A stretch of 29,841 bases of DNA from positions 1-29,841 of IMG/VR virus record IMGVR_UViG_3300031629_000047, one strand, 5' to 3'. Of the stretch, positions 29,841 through 29,841 are shown one piece after another (positions within the stretch are counted from its first letter, which is position 1; each line of letters starts with the position of its first letter). The notes below the pieces were generated by a model. That model made no database searches. It was not told the DNA's origin and saw nothing but the letters and a program-made list of their open reading frames with translations. Origin of the DNA: a virus. Both the position numbers and the translations under genes were made by a program.

Positions 29841-29841
29841 C

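Overview
The window is a 29.8 kb piece of an AT-rich, tightly packed tailed-phage genome. By gene content it is a short-tailed marine phage (podovirus) of the kind that infects SAR11 or other AT-rich marine Alphaproteobacteria. I infer this from the SU10-type adaptor and nozzle proteins next to each other, the marine-type tail fibre with TLTNKTL and GGDKAIFAYG repeats, a set of glycine-rich and very large internal virion proteins, the calcineurin-like phosphoesterase, P5-like lysozyme and holin trio, and several small secreted protein families that I recognise only from marine phages. The terminase, portal and main capsid genes are not in the window, and I see no DNA polymerase, RNA polymerase, integrase, tRNA, rRNA, CRISPR array or insertion sequence.

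Layout. (1) 1-16534, plus strand: the virion module. It runs from the end of a capsid-associated protein through small head proteins, adaptor, nozzle, long tail fibre, fibre-linked and head-fibre-like proteins, a GNAT-like protein, glycine-rich internal proteins, a lysine-rich protein and a 1066-residue ejection protein, followed by two small membrane or cysteine proteins and a metallophosphoesterase. (2) 16506-20302, plus strand: lysis and envelope module with lysozyme-like protein, holin, a tiny zinc-ribbon protein, four small membrane or hydrophobic proteins and two signal-peptide proteins. Most genes are linked by TAATG or ATGA stop-start overlaps, so translation is probably coupled. (3) 20296-22964, minus strand: replication and recombination genes, including a RecB/Cas4-like nuclease, an OB-fold SSB with an acidic tail, small unknown proteins and a DUF3310 (T7 gp1.7-type) protein. 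A strand-specific 13-bp hairpin followed by a short U run lies between the SSB gene and the genes after it. (4) 23007-24659, plus strand: a five-gene island that includes a DUF968-type HNH protein. (5) 24660-24938: the longest gene-free stretch, dense in inverted repeats. A nested foldback of 94 nt lies directly behind the last minus-strand gene and pairs best as a minus-strand RNA. (6) 24939-29841, minus strand: about eighteen short early genes, nearly all unknown, many coiled-coil, with one Cro/XRE-like HTH protein and two related hairpin elements.

The late genes (plus) build the virion and lyse the cell. The minus-strand genes look like early functions of DNA metabolism and host takeover. 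The most unusual items are the structured minus-strand RNA candidate at 24841-24934, the terminator-like hairpin at 21571-21621, the six-repeat propeller-like fibre tip, the overlooked small genes (55-aa zinc ribbon, 52-aa and 55-aa early proteins) and the secreted-protein cassette behind the holin.
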